From Staphylococcus gallinarum (lineage in GTDB: Bacteria; Bacillota; Bacilli; Staphylococcales; Staphylococcaceae): 64,000 bases of DNA. The stretch is from assembly GCF_000875895.1 (NCBI RefSeq), contig NZ_JXCF01000026.1, forward strand, positions 62,001 to 126,000. Direction: 5' to 3'. The notes beneath the pieces are model-generated. The model saw only the letters and a program-made list of their open reading frames with translations, did no database searches and was not told where the DNA came from. Shown here in pieces: positions 44,925-55,255 of this stretch (position 1 is the stretch's first letter; each line of letters opens with the position of its first letter). The position numbers were made by a program, and so were the translations under genes.

Positions 44925-45191
44925 TTATTGAATGACTTCGTTGAGATATTCAGAAATTTCATTTCCTTCTTCTTCTGATACACCGAGGATATGTGCGATA
45001 TAACCTTCCTCTTCTAAATCATCCGTACCGATAATGCCAAATTTATTCGTTTGCATATTCAAGACAATCGTTTTACCATAATGACGATTGGTTTGTACTA
45101 ACATTAAATCATAGCGGCTGTGTTCGCCCACAAACCCAACAAATTGTACTTGTGCTGATTCGTCATCATCATATAAATACATATCTATCAT
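44925..45191 (-). CDS. DUF3055 family protein
   Basis: The 88-residue product is a small acidic protein (YDDDESAQVQFVGFVGEHSR, then KFGIIGTDDLEEEGYIAHIL and a C-terminal helix) of the DUF3055 family found beside the yut genes in Bacilli. Structure looks like a compact alpha/beta barrel; no function known. AAGGAGCG precedes the ATG. It is the only minus-strand gene between lipA and dlt. Confidence 0.8.
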   Translation of the reverse strand: MIDMYLYDDDESAQVQFVGFVGEHSRYDLMLVQTNRHYGKTIVLNMQTNKFGIIGTDDLEEEGYIAHILGVSEEEGNEISEYLNEVIQ

Positions 45192-45324
45192 TTATATTCG
45201 CTCCTTAAGGTGTATTTATTAAAGTTAATATTTTTAAGTTTAATAAAGCGTTAATAATTAGTATAACTGGAAATGAATTAACCTGTAAAGTTATGGTATG
45301 ATGAACAAGATAGGGGTGACGAGT

Positions 45325-45756
45325 ATGTATTTCGTAAACAAAGAACAATTAAATGCTAAATTAAATTACTTACAACAATTACTTAGCGATTATCCACAGC
45401 AGAAACATAATCATTATGCATTTGAACGCATAGCTCAAATGTTGATTGAATCATCAGTGGATATAGGTAATATGATTATTGATGGATTTATTTTGAGAGA
45501 TCCAGGTAATTATAAAGATGTTATTGATATCTTAGAATTAGAAGGTGTCATTTCAAAGGACACACAACAACATATTAATGAAACTGTTGAAGTTAGAAAG
45601 CAATTTGTTCATTACTATGATGAACTGAATACTACAGAACTTATTCCAATTTTTGATAAGTCAGTACAGTACTATCAGCAATTTATTACTGAAGTATTGC
45701 AATTTTTAGAGAACGAGAATGTACCAATTACTGCATTTGGTCAAAAAGGAGAATAA
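45325..45756 (+). CDS. DUF86/HepT-like HEPN domain protein (YutE-like)
   Basis: The 143-residue helical protein has the HEPN motif RX4H at Arg91-Lys-Gln-Phe-Val-His96 (VEVRKQFVHYY), the catalytic signature of HEPN RNases. In toxin-antitoxin systems HepT is encoded beside an MNT-type nucleotidyltransferase, but none is present here, so it may be a housekeeping derivative, as in Bacillus YutE. Start 45325 is favoured by TAGGGGTGACG. The HAD phosphatase gene follows after six bases. Confidence 0.82.
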   Translation: MYFVNKEQLNAKLNYLQQLLSDYPQQKHNHYAFERIAQMLIESSVDIGNMIIDGFILRDPGNYKDVIDILELEGVISKDTQQHINETVEVRKQFVHYYDELNTTELIPIFDKSVQYYQQFITEVLQFLENENVPITAFGQKGE

Positions 45757-45762
45757 ATAGAA

Positions 45763-46551
45763 ATGAAAAATTACAAAGCATATCTAATTGACTTAGATGG
45801 AACTTTATATAAAGGTAATGAAACAATAGATGGCGCTAAGGCCTTTATATCATATTTAAATCAGCATCAAATACCGCATTTATATGTAACAAATAATTCA
45901 ACGAAAGAACCAGAAGAAGTAGCGACAAAATTATCGTCAATGGGCTTAGATGCCAAAGCTACTGAGGTGGTTACTTCTGCACTTGCGACTGCCGAATATA
46001 TTTCAGAAGCTTCACCAGGAGCATCAGTATATATGTTAGGTGGCACAGGTTTGAAAAAAGCATTAACGAGTCATGGTTTACAATTGAAAAATGATGAATT
46101 TGTTGATTATGTTGTTATTGGTTTAGATGAAGCGGTGACTTATGAAAAATTAGCTACAGCAACATTAGGTGTGCGTAATGGGGCAACATTTATTTCGACG
46201 AATAAAGACGTTTCTATTCCGAAAGAACGTGGTTTCTTACCGGGTAATGGCGCGATTACAAGTGTGGTTTCAGTATCTACTGGCGTCCAACCAACATTTA
46301 TTGGAAAGCCAGAACCAATTATTATGCATAAAGCACTAGAACAATTGGAATCATTAGGAATTAAGCCTGATGATGTTGCCATGGTGGGTGACTTATATGA
46401 CACGGATATACTGTCAGGCATTAATGTTAGTATCGACACGATTCATGTTCAAACGGGCGTAACAACTAAAGCTGAAATTGAACAAAAAGATGTACCACCA
46501 ACATATAGCTTTAAAGATTTAAATGAGGTTATTAATGAGCTAGAACAATAG
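45763..46551 (+). CDS. HAD-superfamily phosphatase, NagD-like (YutF-like)
   Basis: The 262-residue protein has HAD motif [10 protein letters not shown], motif [11 protein letters not shown], motif III Lys in GKPEPI and motif [11 protein letters not shown], with the large C2 cap of the NagD/TIGR01457 group. Such enzymes dephosphorylate sugar or nucleotide phosphates; Bacillus YutF is the counterpart. AAGGAG precedes the ATG. Probably co-transcribed with the HEPN gene. Confidence 0.88.
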   Translation: MKNYKAYLIDLDGTLYKGNETIDGAKAFISYLNQHQIPHLYVTNNSTKEPEEVATKLSSMGLDAKATEVVTSALATAEYISEASPGASVYMLGGTGLKKALTSHGLQLKNDEFVDYVVIGLDEAVTYEKLATATLGVRNGATFISTNKDVSIPKERGFLPGNGAITSVVSVSTGVQPTFIGKPEPIIMHKALEQLESLGIKPDDVAMVGDLYDTDILSGINVSIDTIHVQTGVTTKAEIEQKDVPPTYSFKDLNEVINELEQ

Positions 46552-46561
46552 GGGTGATTAG

Positions 46562-47521
46562 ATGGAAAAAGTAATCGTAACAAGAAAGATTCCGCAACCA
46601 TTTATAGATCAGTTAGAATTATTTGCAGATGTAGAGGTATGGAATGAATCCTACACACCAATGCCACGAGAAAAATTTTTAGAGGCATTGAATGATGCGA
46701 CAGCTTGCTTTATTACATTAAGTGAAACGATAGATGAAGAAGTTATTGCACACGCGCCAAAATTAAAGGTTATTGCAAATATGGCAGTTGGTTTCGATAA
46801 TATAGATGTGCAACTTGTTCGCAGTAAGGGGATAGTAGCAACTAATACGCCTGAAGTTCTAACTGAAACTACCGCAGAATTAGGCTTTACTTTAATGTTG
46901 ACTGTAGCAAGACGTATCATTGAAGCGGAACAGTATGTTCAAAATGGCGAATGGCAAAGCTGGGGACCTTATTTACTTGCAGGTAAAGATCTATATAATG
47001 CTAAAGTAGGTATTTTTGGCATGGGAGATATTGGTAAGGCATTTGCAAGACGTTTAAAGGGCTTTAATGTTAATATTATGTACCATAATCGTAGCAGACA
47101 GGTAGAGGCAGAAGAAAGTTTGGGTGCGCTTTATGTATCGTTTGATACATTATTAGAACATAGTGACTTCGTTGTTTGTACAGCACCGTTGACTGAGGAA
47201 ACACGCGACAAGTTTAATGAGGCAGCATTTAAAAAGATGAAAAATGATGCTATTTTTATCAATATTGGACGAGGTGCAGTCGTTGATGAAACAGCATTAG
47301 TTGCAGCATTACAAGATGGTGAGATTGCTGCATGTGGCTTAGATGTATTACGAAAAGAACCTATTGATATGTCACACCCATTATTATCTATGAAAAATGC
47401 ACTCGTCTTACCACATATTGGTAGCGCATCAGTCATCACTAGAAACCGTATGATACAGTTGTGTATTGATAATATTAGACTAGTCTTAAGTGGCAAAGAT
47501 GCGAAAACACCAATTAAATAA
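46562..47521 (+). CDS. D-isomer-specific 2-hydroxyacid dehydrogenase
   Basis: The 319-residue NAD(P)-dependent enzyme has the Rossmann motif GMGDIGKAFARRL, the substrate Arg near NMAVGFDNIDV and TPEVLTETTAEL, the signature NIGRGAVVDE and the catalytic His in LPHIGSAS. Features fit glyoxylate/hydroxypyruvate reductase or gluconate 2-dehydrogenase types; the substrate is unclear. It follows the HAD gene after ten bases, and a strong terminator ends the transcript before dlt. Confidence 0.85.
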   Translation: MEKVIVTRKIPQPFIDQLELFADVEVWNESYTPMPREKFLEALNDATACFITLSETIDEEVIAHAPKLKVIANMAVGFDNIDVQLVRSKGIVATNTPEVLTETTAELGFTLMLTVARRIIEAEQYVQNGEWQSWGPYLLAGKDLYNAKVGIFGMGDIGKAFARRLKGFNVNIMYHNRSRQVEAEESLGALYVSFDTLLEHSDFVVCTAPLTEETRDKFNEAAFKKMKNDAIFINIGRGAVVDETALVAALQDGEIAACGLDVLRKEPIDMSHPLLSMKNALVLPHIGSASVITRNRMIQLCIDNIRLVLSGKDAKTPIK

Positions 47522-47558
47522 TAAATTATTTTTTGTATTATACTATGTATAAATATTG

Positions 47559-47592
47559 CTAGCAGAGTTACTTAAACTCTGCTAGTTTTTTT
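47559..47592 (+). terminator. Terminator before the dlt operon
   Basis: Perfect CTAGCAGAGT/ACTCTGCTAG arms with eight T. Confidence 0.8.
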
Positions 47593-48040
47593 TATGTGAA
47601 AAAGACTATATTACGAGTGGATAAATAAAATCAAGTATTGCATGTCTATAAAAATCAGAAAAGTGATTGGCTTTTTATCAATAATATTTCAAAAAACAAT
47701 TGCTAAACTAAAAATACAATAAAAATAAGCAATATATAAGTGGAAGTTATCTTGGATAAGTATGTATATATATCCATAAAAGACTAATATTTATGTTGTT
47801 TCTAACTTCAAAATAACAATAGATATATGAATTATAGATAATAAAACTAAACGCAAAGCATTTAATATAACATTTTTGTTAGCTGAAGAAATATGGATTT
47901 AATTGTAAAGATGGGAAATTGATTGTATAATTATGAACAGTAAATAAAAAATATTTTAATTACATATGTGTTAAAATATATTAGAAAACAGATAAATAGA
48001 ATATAGTATTTTGCACGTGTTATAAAGGAGGCTCAGACAT
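47593..48040 (+). other. Promoter region of the dlt operon
   Basis: AT-rich, about 450 bases with no coding frame. It must contain the dlt promoter(s). AAAGGAG at 48024-48030 is the dltX ribosome site. I cannot point to a GraR or other operator with confidence. Confidence 0.4.
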
Positions 48041-48181
48041 ATGAATCATGATAAAAAGCACACCATTGAAAAAATTAAACCATGGTTGCTTACTATCTTA
48101 TACGTAGTAATATTTATTGCGCTTTATTTGATTTATGGAACTGGAGATACGCAAAATAACTTTATTTATAATGAATTTTAA
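48041..48181 (+). CDS. dltX: Teichoic acid D-Ala incorporation-associated protein DltX
   Basis: The 46-residue protein has one membrane helix ([20 protein letters not shown]) and a conserved C terminus, NFIYNEF, typical of DltX. It is the small, usually overlooked first gene of dlt operons and is required for D-alanylation, probably bridging DltB/DltD. AAAGGAGG precedes the ATG; the stop overlaps the region of the dltA ribosome site. Confidence 0.9.
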   Translation: MNHDKKHTIEKIKPWLLTILYVVIFIALYLIYGTGDTQNNFIYNEF

Positions 48182-48195
48182 TGAAGGAGACAACT

Positions 48196-49659
48196 ATGAA
48201 AGACATTATTCAATCATTAATTGAAAATAATAAAAACGATGCGAATCAAATAGCGATTAAATATAATGATGAATCATTAACTTACGGTGAATTAAATCAT
48301 TATTCAAATAAATGTGCAGATATGATTGCTAAATCAAGTCGACCTGTAGTGATTTATGGTCATATGTCACCTTTTATGATTGTCGGTATGATTGGAGCTA
48401 TTAAGGCAGGATGTGGTTATGTACCAATAGATATTTCTATACCTCAAGATAGGGTAGAGGCAATTGTAAATAAGGTTCAGCCAGAATTTATACTTAATAC
48501 ATCTGAAGCGATACTGCCATTTTCCGATATAACGATATTTGATGTTCAATGCATTATTGATCACGAAGAGGTCAGTGAATTTGAAAGTAAAATGCAGCCC
48601 AATGATATCGTTTATACTATTTTTACATCAGGTTCGACGGGAGAACCGAAGGGCGTGCAAATTTCATACGATAGCTTAAATGAGTTTACACAGTGGATGG
48701 TGGAACTAAATCAGTTAGGGGTTAAACAGCAATGGCTCAATCAGGCGCCATTCTCCTTTGATTTATCAGTAATGGCTATTTATCCATGTTTAGCTACTAC
48801 AGGAACATTAAATTTAGTAGATAAAGCAATGATAAATAAACCAAAGCTATTAAATGATATGTTGCAACAAGCCACTATTAATGTGTGGGTGTCGACCCCT
48901 TCGTTTATGGAAATGTGTTTAATGTTACCAATGTTAGACCAACAACAATATCCAAGCCTAAAAGAATTCTTCTTCTGTGGTGAAATTTTGGCACATAGAA
49001 CAGCAAAAATGTTATCTAAAAAGTTTCCTGATGCATATATTTATAATACTTATGGTCCAACAGAAGCCACTGTTGCTGTCACAAGCATTTTGATAAACGA
49101 GGAAGTACTAGCCAAGTACAATCCATTACCAGTTGGTCAATCTAGACCAGGTACACAGTTACATTTAACTTCTGAACAAGAGTTAATTATTTCAGGGAAT
49201 GCTCTAAGTAAAGGTTACCTAGAAGACAAAGTAAAAACAGATGCCGTATTTAGATATGACAATGAAATTCGTAATTATTACACAGGTGATAAAGCTGAGT
49301 ACAAAGATAATCAATGGTTTATCAATGGTCGATTAGATTTTCAAATTAAATTAAATGGCTATCGAATGGAGATAGAAGAAATTGAGTTTCAGTTAAGACA
49401 ATCACCTTCTATACAAGAGGCAGTGGTTGTTCCGAATTATCGTGACAATAAAGTCACGCATATTAATGCCGTTATAATAACAGCGGATACCATAACTCAG
49501 ATGACTGATGAGCAGGCATTTATTCATGAAATTAAAGCGGAATTAAAGCAACACCTGCCTGAATATATGATACCTAAAAAGATTATGTTTACTGACCGTT
49601 TACCATTGACTCATAATGGTAAGTTAGACCGTAAACAGATTGCTGAGGACTTTACATAA
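48196..49659 (+). CDS. dltA: D-alanine--poly(phosphoribitol) ligase DltA
   Basis: The 487-residue adenylation enzyme activates D-alanine and loads it on DltC. Motifs are [14 protein letters not shown] (A3), [14 protein letters not shown] (A5), [19 protein letters not shown] (A7/A8) and the catalytic Lys in [10 protein letters not shown] (A10). The sequence diverges clearly from the S. aureus protein I recall while keeping all motifs. ATG 48196 follows AAGGAG; an ATG at 48181 overlaps that site. It overlaps dltB by one base (TAATG). Confidence 0.93.
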   Translation: MKDIIQSLIENNKNDANQIAIKYNDESLTYGELNHYSNKCADMIAKSSRPVVIYGHMSPFMIVGMIGAIKAGCGYVPIDISIPQDRVEAIVNKVQPEFILNTSEAILPFSDITIFDVQCIIDHEEVSEFESKMQPNDIVYTIFTSGSTGEPKGVQISYDSLNEFTQWMVELNQLGVKQQWLNQAPFSFDLSVMAIYPCLATTGTLNLVDKAMINKPKLLNDMLQQATINVWVSTPSFMEMCLMLPMLDQQQYPSLKEFFFCGEILAHRTAKMLSKKFPDAYIYNTYGPTEATVAVTSILINEEVLAKYNPLPVGQSRPGTQLHLTSEQELIISGNALSKGYLEDKVKTDAVFRYDNEIRNYYTGDKAEYKDNQWFINGRLDFQIKLNGYRMEIEEIEFQLRQSPSIQEAVVVPNYRDNKVTHINAVIITADTITQMTDEQAFIHEIKAELKQHLPEYMIPKKIMFTDRLPLTHNGKLDRKQIAEDFT

Positions 49660-50873
49660 TGACACCATATGGCACATTTACGTTCTTTCTCATTGCATTC
49701 ATCGTATTATTACCGGTTATAATATTAGGGTTTTTAGGTAAGAGAAGTCATATTTATAATGGTCTGAGCACATTATTTATGATTGAACTTATTTTCTCAT
49801 CGACAAAACATAATTTCTTTGATCAACCATTGTTAAGTGTAGCTTTTGTTAACTTTATTATATATGTCGTCTGGCAAGTATTAATCATTATGTATTATTG
49901 GAAATCACGTTTTGTTAAAAATACATTTAGCAAATTCTTTATGGTGATAACACTGTCAATCTTGCCATTGATTATTGTTAAAGTAATGCAAAGTTCATTA
50001 TTAGGTACTGCACAAATTAAATTTCATGAAAGTAAGGTAGTCGAATTAATAGGTTTCTTAGGTATTTCTTATGTGACATTTAAAAGTGTCCAATTATTAA
50101 TGGAAATCAGAGATGGCTCAATTAAAGAAATTGATCATTGGAAAGTTGTCCAATTTATTACATTCTTCCCAACGATTTCATCTGGGCCAATTGATCGATA
50201 TAAACGCTTTGTCAAAGATGATCGTGTAGCACCAAGTGGTGAGGCGTATAGAGCATTAGTGGAAAAAGCGATTCATTATATTATGCTTGGCTTTTTATAT
50301 AAATTTATTATTGCACACTTACTTCACGTATACGCAATTACCCCGTTATTAATGGATTTAACAGGATTTACTGCAAAATGGTTATATATGTATGCTTATA
50401 GTTTATATCTGTTCTTTGACTTTGCAGGTTATACATTGTTTGCGATTGCATTTAGCTATTTATATGGTATTAAATCTCCGCAAAACTTTAATCAGCCATT
50501 TAAAGCCAAAAATATTAAAGACTTTTGGAACAGATGGCATATGTCATTATCATTTTGGTTTAGAGATTGTATTTATATGAGAGCATTATTCTTTATGTCT
50601 AAGAAAAGATTATTAAAGAGTCAATTTGCGATGTCTAATATCGCATTTTCTTTAAATTTTATTATCATGGGAATTTGGCATGGTATCGAAAGCTATTATA
50701 TTTTGTATGGCATGTATCATGCTGCATTATTTATAGGTTATGGTTATTACGAAAGATGGCGTAAACAACATCCACCACGTTGGCAAAATCAATTTACAAC
50801 TGTAATGAGTATTATCATAACGTTCCATTTCGTAGCATTTGGATTTTTAATCTTTTCAGGGAAACTGTATTAA
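49659..50873 (+). CDS. dltB: D-alanyl transfer MBOAT protein DltB
   Basis: The 404-residue membrane protein belongs to the MBOAT family with about eleven membrane segments. The catalytic His sits in IIMGIWHGIE and the conserved FWNRWHMSLSFWFRDCIYM segment precedes it. DltB accepts the D-alanyl group from DltC and passes it across the membrane. Its start overlaps the dltA stop. Confidence 0.93.
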   Translation: MTPYGTFTFFLIAFIVLLPVIILGFLGKRSHIYNGLSTLFMIELIFSSTKHNFFDQPLLSVAFVNFIIYVVWQVLIIMYYWKSRFVKNTFSKFFMVITLSILPLIIVKVMQSSLLGTAQIKFHESKVVELIGFLGISYVTFKSVQLLMEIRDGSIKEIDHWKVVQFITFFPTISSGPIDRYKRFVKDDRVAPSGEAYRALVEKAIHYIMLGFLYKFIIAHLLHVYAITPLLMDLTGFTAKWLYMYAYSLYLFFDFAGYTLFAIAFSYLYGIKSPQNFNQPFKAKNIKDFWNRWHMSLSFWFRDCIYMRALFFMSKKRLLKSQFAMSNIAFSLNFIIMGIWHGIESYYILYGMYHAALFIGYGYYERWRKQHPPRWQNQFTTVMSIIITFHFVAFGFLIFSGKLY

Positions 50874-50895
50874 AACATAGGAGGAATTTAAAAGT

Positions 50896-51132
50896 ATGGA
50901 ATTTAAAACACAAGTATTAGATTTATTAGAGGAAGTTACTGAAAATAACATTGTAAAGGAAAATCCCGATATTGCGCTGTTTGAAGAAGGTATTATTGAT
51001 TCATTCCAAACTGTTGGTTTATTATTAGAAATTCAAAATAAATTAGATATTGAAGTTTCAATTATGGATTTTGATAGAGATGAATGGGCAACACCGAATA
51101 AGATTATTACGGTATTAGAAACATTAAGATGA
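50896..51132 (+). CDS. dltC: D-alanyl carrier protein DltC
   Basis: The 78-residue carrier has the phosphopantetheine Ser36 in GIIDSFQTV and the acyl-carrier helix bundle. AGGAGG lies before the ATG. The stop overlaps the dltD start by four bases (ATGA). Confidence 0.95.
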   Translation: MEFKTQVLDLLEEVTENNIVKENPDIALFEEGIIDSFQTVGLLLEIQNKLDIEVSIMDFDRDEWATPNKIITVLETLR

Positions 51133-52352
51133 AGTTAAAAGCATTTATTCCTATCATTGTAAGTCTCATTCTATTTGGTGTATTTCTTATATTACCAGCT
51201 AGTTGGTTTACAGGTTTAATCAATAATAAAACACTTCAAGAACAACGACTAAATATAACTGATCAAGTGCTAAAGGGTACACAAATACAAGATAAAATGT
51301 ATAAATCTGATAAATACTATCCTATATACGGTTCAAGTGAACTTGGAAAAGATGATCCGTTTAATCCAGGTTTATTGTTAGATGATAAGAAAAAGGCGCC
51401 AATGCAACCGTTTCTAATTGGAACAGGAGGTTCTACTGATCTTGTCAATGCAGTTGAAGCCGCATCACAATTTCAGAATTTAAAAGGGAAAAAGATGGCA
51501 TTTATTATATCACCTCAATGGTTTACAAATAATGGTTTAACAAATGTAAACTTTAAAGCGCGTATTTCAGATGCTCAAGTGAACCAATTATTTCAACAAT
51601 CTGGGATGAGCGATAAATTGAAACAACGATATGCGGATCGATTATCCAAATTTAAAGATGTCAAGAATAAGTACTATTTAAAGGAAATGAAGAAACATCC
51701 TAACAAGGTTAAGGATAATTATTTATCATCATTTAAAGCACAACAATTAATGAAGATAGAAGCGATTAAGTCAATCTTTCCAGCAAAACCATCTCCTTTG
51801 TCACAAGTTAAGCCTATAGATAGTAAAAATAAATCATGGAAAGATTTATCTAAAGAAGCGGAAAAGCTTGGAAAAGACAGTACTAAAACTAATAAATACG
51901 GAATTAGAGATGAATATTGGAAGTTGATCAATAGTCATAAGAGAAAAATTAATCGTGATTACGAATTTAATGTAAATTCTCCAGAGTTTCAAGATTTAGC
52001 ACTCTTTGTGGATACAATGAATGAAGCAGGTGCAGATGTGCAGTACATTATTTTACCATCAAATGGTAAGTGGTATGATCGTATCGGTATTAAGCAAGAC
52101 CGCCGGCAAAAGGTGTACGATAAGATTAATAACACAATCACACAACGAGGTGGTAGTGTTTATAATATGACCGATAAAGATTATGAACCATATGTAATAA
52201 GCGATGCTGTTCATGTAGGCTGGAAAGGTTGGGTCTATATTAGCGAACAAATTGCACATCATATGAAAGGTGAAACGCATCATCATAAACATCATAAACC
52301 AGACGATAATGCACCAGTTCAGCATAACAATAAAGCACCAAGTGTAAGCTAA
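51129..52352 (+). CDS. dltD: D-alanyl transfer protein DltD with a His-rich tail
   Basis: The 407-residue protein has an N-terminal anchor (about residues 5-25) and a surface SGNH-like hydrolase domain: nucleophile Ser in [10 protein letters not shown] (Ser69/70) and the Asp/His pair in [11 protein letters not shown]. It moves D-alanine onto lipoteichoic acid outside the membrane. After HHMKGETHH the chain ends in a tail of about 20 residues rich in His, Lys and Asn that is longer than the DltD end I know from S. aureus (391 residues). Last gene of the operon, with a terminator at 52376. Confidence 0.92.
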   Translation: MKLKAFIPIIVSLILFGVFLILPASWFTGLINNKTLQEQRLNITDQVLKGTQIQDKMYKSDKYYPIYGSSELGKDDPFNPGLLLDDKKKAPMQPFLIGTGGSTDLVNAVEAASQFQNLKGKKMAFIISPQWFTNNGLTNVNFKARISDAQVNQLFQQSGMSDKLKQRYADRLSKFKDVKNKYYLKEMKKHPNKVKDNYLSSFKAQQLMKIEAIKSIFPAKPSPLSQVKPIDSKNKSWKDLSKEAEKLGKDSTKTNKYGIRDEYWKLINSHKRKINRDYEFNVNSPEFQDLALFVDTMNEAGADVQYIILPSNGKWYDRIGIKQDRRQKVYDKINNTITQRGGSVYNMTDKDYEPYVISDAVHVGWKGWVYISEQIAHHMKGETHHHKHHKPDDNAPVQHNNKAPSVS

Positions 52353-52375
52353 ATATTATTTAATAAATCAAAGTA

Positions 52376-52413
52376 AAAGACAATCCATTTTTATTGAATG
52401 GTTGTCTTTTTTT
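52376..52413 (+). terminator. Terminator of the dlt operon
   Basis: AAAGACAATCCATT/AATGGTTGTCTTT arms with T run. Confidence 0.8.
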
Positions 52414-52416
52414 CTA

Positions 52417-52449
52417 TAAAAAAACTGCTATCCATTGTCGGATAACAGT
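52417..52449 (-). terminator. Terminator of the nfu-type gene
   Basis: ACTG-TATCC pairs with GGATA-CAGT; seven T follow on the minus strand. It stands back to back with the dlt terminator. Confidence 0.65.
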
Positions 52450-52544
52450 CTTTGTCATAAATTATCATGAGATAATTCTAGATGATAGAAAACAAACTCA
52501 TGTCTATTATTGATGTGCATGTGATGGTCTTAACATATATGTTG

Positions 52545-52787
52545 TTAGAAAACTTGTTCTACTTCGATAACGCCAGGTACCTCTTCGTGTAAAGCACGCT
52601 CAATACCCGCTTTTAATGTGATTGTAGAACTAGGGCATGTACCACAAGCACCATGTAATTGTAACTTAACAATTCCATCTTCTACATCTACGAGTGAGCA
52701 GTCACCACCATCACGTAGTAAGAATGGACGCAATCTTTCGATAACCTCTGCTACTTGATCAAACATCGTTGCGTTTTCAGTTGGCAT
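52545..52787 (-). CDS. nfu: NifU-type Fe-S carrier (Nfu)
   Basis: The 80-residue protein is a single NifU C-terminal domain with the cluster-binding CxxC in [14 protein letters not shown]. It carries Fe-S clusters from SUF to target proteins. The start at 52787 ([12 protein letters not shown]) agrees with known staphylococcal Nfu and has GGGAGG before it; a longer frame from 52820 lacks a site. Divergent from the DUF1462 gene. Confidence 0.92.
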   Translation of the reverse strand: MPTENATMFDQVAEVIERLRPFLLRDGGDCSLVDVEDGIVKLQLHGACGTCPSSTITLKAGIERALHEEVPGVIEVEQVF

Positions 52788-52895
52788 GGAAATGCCTCCC
52801 TTCCAAGTAAATAATTTCATGTTATACTTATCTTTTTATTATAATAGAAATGTGTTGAAAAATCTATAAATGAAAACAAAAGGGGATAGTAAAAT

Positions 52896-53210
52896 ATGAA
52901 TAAAGCGAGTGTAGTTGTTTATGGCGCCGATATCGTGTGTGCAAGTTGTGTTAATGCACCGACTTCTCGTAATACGTTTGACTGGTTACAACCATTGTTA
53001 AAAAGAAAGTATCCAGAAATTTCGTTTGAATTTACTTATATTGATATAGAAAAAGATACCGAAAATTTAACTGACCATGATCAACAATTTATAGAACGTA
53101 TTCAAGAGGATGAATTGTTTTATCCTTTAGTGACAATCAACGATGAATACGTTGCAGATGGTTATATTCAATTGAATACGTTAACAAAGTTTATGGATCA
53201 ATTTGGGTAA
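52896..53210 (+). CDS. DUF1462 family protein (YuzD-like)
   Basis: The 104-residue product has a thioredoxin-like fold with an N-terminal CxxC, GADIVCASCVNAPTSRNTFDWLQPLLKRK, and the family's later YPLVTINDEYVADGYIQL. Bacillus YuzD is the counterpart, next to nfu and ndh homologues as here. It may be a disulfide or Fe-S-related protein; the function is not known. Confidence 0.85.
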   Translation: MNKASVVVYGADIVCASCVNAPTSRNTFDWLQPLLKRKYPEISFEFTYIDIEKDTENLTDHDQQFIERIQEDELFYPLVTINDEYVADGYIQLNTLTKFMDQFG

Positions 53211-53281
53211 GAGGTATGTAACATTACTATTTTTAACAAAAGGCTAAGATACATTTAAGAAAGACTGAGCCACCAATATGA

Positions 53282-53323
53282 AAAACCAGTAAATGACGAT
53301 TATCATCATTTACTGGTTTTTTA
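53282..53323 (+). terminator. Terminator of the YuzD-like gene
   Basis: AAAACCAGTAAATGA pairs with TCATTTACTGGTTTT; six T end it. Confidence 0.8.
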
Positions 53324-53475
53324 CTTGGATTTTAGTCCTACTAAATGCTATAACAATAAAAACATATCTATGGAAAGTCTATCATTATTGATAGCTTCAC
53401 AGCTATGTTTAGTATATTTCAATAGGAATTATAGTACATCTCAATTAATACCATTGATACGGCTCCTTGAAATGA

Positions 53476-54540
53476 TTAGCCGTTGTGATATTTGTATAAC
53501 CAAAGTACTCCGGATTTCAAGATTGATGCTAAGCGGCCTGTCACAGTTCTGTCCATGATATAGGCGAAACCTTTCTTATCACCTAATGAGCCTAAGAAAC
53601 CTTGAATTTTAATTTCAGGCATTTTTTCTGGTAGAGGTTTATTTTGCCATTGTAATTTCATGACATCGGCAATTTGATCACCCTGTGCTTCAGCGAGTTG
53701 TGCACTAGGTGCATGTGGTAATTCAGCACAATCACCCACGACATAGACATTTGGATATGTTGGAACTTGATGATATTGATTCAAGATAACTCGACCACTC
53801 TTACTAATATCAATAGGTAAGTTTCTCACTAATTCAACTGGTTGAATACCAGCAGTCCAAACGATTGAGTCTAATTCTTCTGGTACATCGTTGTTGTAAA
53901 TACGCCCAGGCTCTACACGATTGACATCTGAATTAGGGATAACCTTTACGTTATTCTTTTTGAACCATTTTTCAATATAAGTACTTAATTTTTCAGGGAA
54001 ACGACTTAGGATGCGTTCACCTCTGTCATATAAGTAGATTTCTAAGTCTTCACGACTTTCACGTAATTCACTAGCAAGCTCAATGCCACTTAAGCCAGCG
54101 CCAACAATACCGACCTTCGCTCCATTTGGAAGTTCGCTAATGTGATGGAATGTTTCTCGAGATTTCGACAATGTCTGAATACTGTGTGTATACTCTTCAG
54201 CACCAGGCACATTGTGATATTTATCTTCACAACCAAGACCGATAACTAGTTCATCGTAGTCTACTTTTGTATTCCCAACTGAAACAATTTGATCGTCGAG
54301 ATTAATATCATTAATTTCTCCGTAAACATTGTTTAAACGGTCAGAGTTTGGAAAGTTCATACGAATATCTTTATCAGATTTCGTACCTGCAGCTAACTCA
54401 TAGAACTCTGGTTTTAACCCATGATAAGGCATACGATCGATTAGTGTAATGTTATAATTTTCCGGAAGCGCATTTGGTAAAATGTGTGACATAATGCGCA
54501 TATTTCCGTATCCGCCACCTAAAAGAACTAAATTTTTCAT
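53476..54540 (-). CDS. NAD(P)/FAD oxidoreductase, type II NADH dehydrogenase-like
   Basis: The 354-residue flavoprotein has an FAD site LVLLGGGYGNMRIM and an NAD site VGIVGAGLSGIELASELRE, plus the C-terminal NVYVVGDCAELPHAP. It resembles the second NDH-2-like protein of S. aureus, encoded a few genes from ndh. It is shorter than classical NDH-2 (about 400) because the C-terminal membrane part is reduced. The start at 54540 has GAGGGG upstream; the longer frame has no site. Confidence 0.85.
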   Translation of the reverse strand: MKNLVLLGGGYGNMRIMSHILPNALPENYNITLIDRMPYHGLKPEFYELAAGTKSDKDIRMNFPNSDRLNNVYGEINDINLDDQIVSVGNTKVDYDELVIGLGCEDKYHNVPGAEEYTHSIQTLSKSRETFHHISELPNGAKVGIVGAGLSGIELASELRESREDLEIYLYDRGERILSRFPEKLSTYIEKWFKKNNVKVIPNSDVNRVEPGRIYNNDVPEELDSIVWTAGIQPVELVRNLPIDISKSGRVILNQYHQVPTYPNVYVVGDCAELPHAPSAQLAEAQGDQIADVMKLQWQNKPLPEKMPEIKIQGFLGSLGDKKGFAYIMDRTVTGRLASILKSGVLWLYKYHNG

Positions 54541-55005
54541 TATTAGATACCCCTCTAGTAAAAATTGTATTGAACATTTGATAAAACGTTGCGAGTTGAG
54601 CTGTGAAAAGCATTGTATTTTTATCAATTATGCATCAATGTAAGTTATTAAATATAATGTGGTTAAATCATATTTCGCTTATATTGATATACCAATTTTC
54701 TATAAACAGCTTACTTAAATACATTATATGCTTTTTTGTATCGTTCTACAAATAAGTTATGGTAATAAAGGGTTATCATGAAATCGTTTTAACAATCAAT
54801 TAAAGTAGTAAGTAAACCTAACTATTGGCTAAGTAATGCATAGTTCATAGATTTTTATATAAGGATGTTAAATTACACAAAAAAATTTATTGTAAAAAGA
54901 CGATTAAATTTAAAATGATACTTTCTTAAATATAAGCACGTATGTGTTAAAACATAGTTGTGTTTGTTATAATTATATGACTGATAATTAATGAGAGGGT
55001 GTATT
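54541..55005. other. Divergent intergenic region
   Basis: AT-rich, 465 bases. Must hold promoters for the NDH-like gene and for the DUF1450 gene. No coding frame, conserved operator or strong hairpin seen. Confidence 0.4.
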
Positions 55006-55242
55006 ATGAATCCAATAGTAGAGTTCTGCATTTCGAATTTAGCGAAAGGTGGAGACTATGTATACAATCAACTGGAGAATGATCCTGGTATAGATGTATT
55101 AGAATACGGTTGTTTACAAAATTGTGGCTTATGTTCTAGTGGCTTGTATGCATTAGTGAATGGTGATATTGTTGAGGGTGAATCGCCAGATGATTTATTA
55201 CAAAATATTTATGCGCATATAGAAGAAACGTGGATTTTTTAG
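55006..55242 (+). CDS. DUF1450 family protein (YuzB-like)
   Basis: The 78-residue product begins [20 protein letters not shown] and carries a Cys cluster [19 protein letters not shown]. The YuzB family is conserved in Bacilli beside yuzD, ndh and hesB-type genes. The cysteines could bind a metal or Fe-S cluster. ATG 55006 follows GAGAGGG. The A-type carrier gene follows after 13 bases. Confidence 0.85.
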   Translation: MNPIVEFCISNLAKGGDYVYNQLENDPGIDVLEYGCLQNCGLCSSGLYALVNGDIVEGESPDDLLQNIYAHIEETWIF

Positions 55243-55255
55243 GGAGGTAATCATA

